Shown here one piece after another: positions 60,579 through 64,000 of a stretch of 64,000 nucleotides of DNA. The first letter of the stretch is position 1. The number at the start of each line of letters is the position of its first letter. The position numbers and the translations under genes were made by a program. Source of the DNA: VRUE01 sp963816785 (GTDB lineage Bacteria; Actinomycetota; Thermoleophilia; Solirubrobacterales; 70-9); contig CAWFLL010000002.1 of assembly GCA_963816785.1 (NCBI GenBank), forward strand, positions 372,001 through 436,000, written 5' to 3'. The notes under the pieces are model-generated. The model was not told the origin of the DNA. It saw only the letters and a list, made by a program, of their open reading frames with translations, and searched no databases.

Positions 60579-61274
60579 CTATTTCGAGCCGGCGCCCTGT
60601 TTGGACGTCGAGCTGACGAGGAAATCGACCAGCTGTTTCAGTTCGTTAGGTTTGATTGTCGTCCCGTAGTCGGCCGGCATCACGTTGGAGGGGAAGCCCT
60701 TGGCGATGTCGGCATTGGGGTCGACGATCGATTTATCGATCTGTGCCGCGGTCTGGCCGGGGAGGACTTCGTCGAGGTTCGGGCCGACCGTCCCGCCGGC
60801 TTCGGCGGCGGCCAGCGTGTGGCAGCCGCTGCAGCCGTTGGACGCGAAGACCTGCGCGCCGGGCGCGCCCGGCGCCTGAGGCGGGGCGGCGCCGGGGACC
60901 CCGGCCCACATGCCGACGTAGGCGGCGACGTCCTCGAGGTCCTGTCCGGTGACGATGTCGGCGGGCATCGAGACCGCCGGGTTTTGATTGCTGGGGCGTG
61001 GGAACTCGACCTGGCCCTTGACGATGCCCTCGATCGTCGAGTCGGACTCTCCGGCGGCGCGGGCCGCGGCAAAGGCGTGGTCGAGGTTGGGGCCGATCTG
61101 GGCCGCCGTGCCGGCCTCGGCGAGGGTGTGGCAGGTGCCGCAGTTCTGGATGAACAGGGCTCGGCCGCGCTCCTCGTCGGCGCTGCTGGTCCCGCAGCCC
61201 GAGGCAGCGATGGCCAGGGCCGCCACGGCGGACAGAGCGGCAACAACGGGGATTGGGTTGAGTGATCTGGGCAT
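60579..61274 (-). CDS. Dihaem cytochrome c lipoprotein
   Basis: 231 residues. Lipoprotein signal (AIAASGC, lipid C27), first haem site CGTCH (45-49), second CSGCH (148-152), with possible axial methionines in VSMPADI and VMPADYG. A proline/alanine linker joins two similar class I domains. Lipid-anchored at the outer face, it is the probable electron donor to the A2 oxidase. Like the transporter lipoprotein at 8.1 kb, it often uses GAA and AAA codons. Confidence 0.9.
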   Translation of the reverse strand: MPRSLNPIPVVAALSAVAALAIAASGCGTSSADEERGRALFIQNCGTCHTLAEAGTAAQIGPNLDHAFAAARAAGESDSTIEGIVKGQVEFPRPSNQNPAVSMPADIVTGQDLEDVAAYVGMWAGVPGAAPPQAPGAPGAQVFASNGCSGCHTLAAAEAGGTVGPNLDEVLPGQTAAQIDKSIVDPNADIAKGFPSNVMPADYGTTIKPNELKQLVDFLVSSTSKQGAGSK

Positions 61275-61403
61275 TTCGGTGCGGCGCGAGGCGCGCCGGA
61301 GTCTATATGCCGGGTCCCCAAGAAAGCGGTTCGTCGGCCCCCCGGATGTCGGGTACGCTTGAAACGATCAACACGAACTTGCGATCCCGATGAGGGAGGG
61401 CAG

Positions 61404-61808
61404 ATGCAGGTACGGGAAGGGATGTCAGAAGTGGTCCTGTCCGTCGGCCCTGCGCACACGCTCCGAGAAGCCGCGGAGATGATGGTCGAGAAGGGGACGG
61501 GCGCTGCTCTGGTCCTGGACGACGAGATCCCCGGAACCAACATCATCACCGAGCGCGACATCCTCAACTCGGTCGGTCGCGGCGAGGATCCCGATGCCGA
61601 GCGAGTCTCCGACCACATGACCGATGGCGTGATCACCGCCTCGCCCGAGTGGAGCCTCGAGCGGGCGGCGGCGGAGATGTCGAGACGGGCGATCCGCCAC
61701 CTCGTCGTCGTCGAGCACGGCGACATCGTCGGGGTTCTCTCGATCCGCGACATAGTCCGGGTCTGGACCTCGGACGGCGCGACCTCCGAGATGCCGGGGA
61801 CTGACTAG
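61404..61808 (+). CDS. CBS domain pair protein
   Basis: 134 residues with two CBS motifs (VLSVGPAHTLREAAEMMVEKGTGAALVLDD with NIITERDIL, and VITASPEWSLERAAAEMSRRAIRHLVVVEHGDIVGVLSIRDIV). The ATG at 61404 follows GAGGGAGG; an in-frame upstream start adds unlikely residues. Its stop shares CTAG with the stop of the converging gene. A regulatory nucleotide sensor by family. Confidence 0.85.
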   Translation: MQVREGMSEVVLSVGPAHTLREAAEMMVEKGTGAALVLDDEIPGTNIITERDILNSVGRGEDPDAERVSDHMTDGVITASPEWSLERAAAEMSRRAIRHLVVVEHGDIVGVLSIRDIVRVWTSDGATSEMPGTD

Positions 61809-62095
61809 CCCCTGGGGGGGCTGATCGTCTCGACCGGGAGCACGGCGCCGCGGACCCTCTGCTTGCGCGGCAGGCGCTGGTAGTCGCGGCGAGCGCCGCG
61901 GACCATGCTGCGCAACGCGGCGAGCAGGATGACCCCGCCGATGATCGAGTAGACCCAGCCGCGGACCATGAACCCCTCGGCGAAGATCCCGCAGACCGCG
62001 AGCGCGGCGCCGAGGGCGAAGAACGCCGGCGCCCAGGATGGCCGTGGCGCGTAGATCAGCTCCCCCGGCTCGGCTATCTCCCGCTCCGCGCTCAT
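61805..62095 (-). CDS. Cytochrome c oxidase subunit IV-like small membrane protein
   Basis: 96 residues: GELIYAPRPSWAPAFFALGAALAVCGIF and VYSIIGGVILLAALRSMVRGARRDY are two helices with the short acidic N-terminus seen in actinobacterial oxidase subunit IV (CtaF-like) proteins. ATG 62095 lies within the stop of the 37-residue gene upstream (ATGA). Assigned by shape and by its place behind ctaB. Confidence 0.62.
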   Translation of the reverse strand: MSAEREIAEPGELIYAPRPSWAPAFFALGAALAVCGIFAEGFMVRGWVYSIIGGVILLAALRSMVRGARRDYQRLPRKQRVRGAVLPVETISPPRG

Positions 62096-62205
62096 GAGGC
62101 GATGTAGAGCAGCGCGATCACGAAGCTGAGGGCGAAGATCGCGGCGGCGAATCCGCCCGCCATCAGGCCGGCCGAGATGCTGCGTTTGGCTGTCTCCCGG
62201 TCCAC
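62092..62205 (-). CDS. 37-residue single-helix membrane protein in the oxidase cluster
   Basis: GTG start. A charged start (DRETAKRSI) is followed by one membrane helix (AGLMAGGFAAAIFALSFVIALLYIA). It ends in a 4-base overlap with the subunit IV-like gene, and starts 15 bases after ctaB. Likely a tiny accessory subunit of the oxidase. Confidence 0.6.
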   Translation of the reverse strand: MDRETAKRSISAGLMAGGFAAAIFALSFVIALLYIAS

Positions 62206-62219
62206 GGCCCCGATTTCTA

Positions 62220-63155
62220 CTAGAGAGCCCGGTCGAGCGGCATCGAGATGAAGAGCAGCGCCAGGTAGGCGAGCGAGAAGAGGTAGGTGCGGAGCGCCCA
62301 GCGCCGGTCGGCGCTGCGCAGGAGCCGGACCGCGCAGTAGATGAAGGCGCCTCCGAGGGCCATCGAGGCGACCAGGTACTCGATCTCGAAGGCGCCGGCG
62401 CAGAAGGGGAGCTGGGTGACCGCATAGAGAAGCACCGTGTAGAGGAGGATCTGGCGCCGGGTCTCGTCCTCTCCGCGGACCACCGGCAGCATCGGCACCC
62501 CGGCCTTCGCGTACTCGTCCTTCATCAGCAGCGAGAGCGCCCAGAAGTGCGGCGGCGTCCAGAAGAACACGATCGCGAACAGGTAGAAGGCGGTGCCGCT
62601 GAGCCCACCGGTGACCGCCGCCCAGGCGACCAGCGGCGGCACGGCGCCCGCGGCGCCTCCGATCACGATGTTCTGCGGGGTCGTGCGCTTGAGCCAGAGC
62701 GTGTAGACGAAGACGTAGCCGAGCAGGCCGGACAGCGAGAGCGCCGCGGCGAGCGGGTTGACCGTGAGCGAGAACAGCGTGAACGAGGCGACGCCGAGCG
62801 AGGCGCCGAAGACAATCGCGGCGGTGGGGGAGATCCGCCCGCTCGCTACCGGCCGCGTCGCGGTCCGCGCCATCGTCCGGTCGATGTCGCGGTCGAGGGC
62901 GTGGTTGATCGCGCCCGCGCCGCCCGCCGAGAGGGCGCCGCCGAGGCAGGTGAGGAGGACGAGGCCGAGCGAGGGGTCGCCGGCCACGTACATCGTCGTC
63001 ACCGTGGTCAGGAGCAGGAGCGACTGGACCTTCGGCTTGGTCAGCGTCAGGTAGTCGCGCAGCGTCGTCGCCGCCGCAGGGCGCCGCGAGACCGCCGCTG
63101 CCGTCGCTTCCAGCGCCACTATTCCGCTTCGCTCGCGGCGCGAAGAACCAGACAT
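62220..63155 (-). CDS. ctaB: Protohaem IX farnesyltransferase (haem O synthase) CtaB
   Basis: Up to 311 residues, nine membrane helices. The first prenyl-diphosphate motif is NHALDRDIDRTMARTATRPVASG; YTLWLKRTTPQNIVIGGAAGAVPPLVAWAAVTG and FFWTPPHFWALSLLMKDEYAKAGVPMLPVV follow. Makes haem O for CtaA. The ATG at 63155 lies inside junction repeat C, so the first dozen residues would come from the repeat; a GTG at 63119 gives a more usual start. Confidence 0.92.
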   Translation of the reverse strand: MSGSSRRERSGIVALEATAAAVSRRPAAATTLRDYLTLTKPKVQSLLLLTTVTTMYVAGDPSLGLVLLTCLGGALSAGGAGAINHALDRDIDRTMARTATRPVASGRISPTAAIVFGASLGVASFTLFSLTVNPLAAALSLSGLLGYVFVYTLWLKRTTPQNIVIGGAAGAVPPLVAWAAVTGGLSGTAFYLFAIVFFWTPPHFWALSLLMKDEYAKAGVPMLPVVRGEDETRRQILLYTVLLYAVTQLPFCAGAFEIEYLVASMALGGAFIYCAVRLLRSADRRWALRTYLFSLAYLALLFISMPLDRAL

Positions 63156-63181
63156 GCCTCATTTGGCTCGCTCCGCGCTCA
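63122..63181 (-). repeat. Junction repeat, copy C
   Basis: On the minus strand: TGAGCGCGGAGCGAGCCAAA, then TCTGGTTCTTCGCGC, CGCGAGCGAAGCG. It begins 12 bases after the stop of the second oxidase subunit I gene and runs into the start of ctaB. Nearly identical to copy A except for six bases in the middle and one later on. Confidence 0.88.
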
Positions 63182-63192
63182 TGGTCACCGGC

Positions 63193-64000
63193 TCAGGCTA
63201 CCGGCTGCGACTCGCGAGCCGGCTGCTCAGGGCGGCTGGTGCGGTGCTCGATCGCATCGCGGATGTCGCGCATCGGCCTGGCGCTGCGGACGTCGGGCAG
63301 GAGGTCGAAGTTGTGCGGGTCCGGCGGCGAGAGGGCGAACCACTCGAGCGACTCGCCGCCCCACGGGTCGTGGCCGGCCTCGGGGCCGGCGTTGCGGCTG
63401 AGGATCGCGTTGACGAGCGTCATCACGATCCCGATCGCGAGGACGAAGGAGCCGATCGTGGCGACCAGGTTGTAGGCGTCGACGCCGGTTCTGCCGAAGA
63501 ACTTGTAGGCGTCGACGACCTCGCCCTCGAACGCCGCCGGCGAGGAACAGCGGCACGAAGGTGAGCAGGGTCCCGACCGCCATCGTCCAGAACGAGATGC
63601 GCGCCAGGCGTCTCGCCCATCGCGCGGCCGGTCATCTTCGGGAACCACCAGTGCAGCGCCGCGAAGCCGCCGAAGACGGCGCCGCCGATCAGCGCGAAAT
63701 GGGTCGCGGCGGTGCTGTCGGTGGTGTGCTGAAGGCGCCAGGCGGTGGCGATCATCGAGTGCGAGATCTCCGGCCGAGAGCCCGATCGAGATCGCCGACA
63801 GGGCACCCGCCGCGAACAGCAGCGGCGACCGCATCCGCGCCGCGCCGCCGACCAGGGTCGCGATCAGGTTGAAGAAGACCAGGCCGAAGGGGACGATCAG
63901 GGCCAGCGACATCACCATCGCGAAGTACATCCAGCCGATCCCGATCGGAGCGGTGAGCATGTTCTGCGTCCAGGCGAGGGTGCCGAACACCGCGATCGCC
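63193..64000 (-). pseudogene. ctaD: Second haem-copper oxidase subunit I, C-terminal part, frame broken three times (5' end outside window)
   Basis: Membrane protein related to cytochrome c oxidase subunit I. Segments: MLTAPIGIGWMYFAMVMSLALIVPFGLVFFNLIATL, then ISHSMIATAWRLQHTTDSTAATHFALIGGAVFGGFAALHWWFPKMTGR, ARISFWTMAVGTLLTFVPLFLAG, and YNLVATIGSFVLAIGIVMTLVNAILS with a hydrophilic tail. Frames change near 63770, 63610 and 63540. The WFPKMTGR segment matches coxA here, but the haem-ligand motif of helix X reads THFALIGG rather than HxH. Error or a divergent oxidase are both possible. Confidence 0.7.

Noticed and set aside
1..64000. Prophage, insertion sequence, CRISPR array or toxin-antitoxin pair
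   Set aside because: No transposase, integrase, phage structural gene, regular spacer array or recognisable toxin pair was seen; the gene content is metabolic and housekeeping.

Overview
The window is GC-rich chromosomal DNA, coding-dense on both strands. It carries the CysO/CysM/Mec cysteine route, HtpX, GuaB3, an Flp-type pilin-like protein and a caa3-type cytochrome oxidase locus. Together these point to an actinobacterium, most likely of the Thermoleophilia/Solirubrobacterales type. That placement is inferred from gene content and sequence style, not from a marker search. I see no tRNA or rRNA gene, no phage, no insertion sequence and no CRISPR array.

Layout. 1-2.96 kb (minus): the end of a suf operon (sufC), an Rrf2-type cysteine-bearing regulator, and a NarL-type two-component pair. 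3.0-10.6 kb: HtpX, a TolB-like protein, and a split cysteine-synthesis locus (rhodanese-MoeB protein + CysO; CysM + Mec) around an opposing polar amino acid ABC transporter. Both halves of the cysteine locus start behind the same 19-bp promoter-like motif. 10.6-18.6 kb (minus): two conserved proteins of unknown role, hydantoinase/oxoprolinase subunits, nadB, a coiled-coil protein and a glycosyltransferase; the nadB and glycosyltransferase reading frames are broken many times. 18.8-25.3 kb: pilin-like protein, rph, rdgB, a cation-efflux transporter, small proteins, TldD/TldE and HU. 25.3-31.6 kb: pyrF, LysM protein, D,D-carboxypeptidase, a PfkB kinase, guaB3 and guaA. 31.7-36.2 kb: a membrane protein with a GxGD motif, then a zinc-uptake operon that ends in its own Fur/Zur-type regulator and starts behind a perfect 17-bp palindrome. 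36.3-48.5 kb: M23 peptidase, rplM-rpsI (S9 with a very long acidic extension), glmM, glmS, a lipoprotein, nnr, CBS protein, alr, cca and infA. 48.6-54 kb: glycoside hydrolase, amidase with a small partner, secreted protein, zinc ribbon, glycosyltransferase. 54-64 kb: cytochrome c oxidase genes (coxB, coxA, coxC, ctaA, ctaB, small subunits, dihaem cytochrome c, part of a second subunit I), interleaved with two universal-stress-like proteins and a CBS protein.

Two features run through the whole window. First, a family of about 60-bp repeats recurs at gene junctions: most copies begin at or just after the stop codon of one gene and end just before the start of the next gene in the same direction. 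Second, about twenty apparent frameshifts are concentrated at 15.9-20.7, 49-55 and 63.5-63.8 kb. Many look like a lost or gained base in a short C or G run, so I read them mainly as sequence errors. For those genes the annotated span covers the reconstructed gene.
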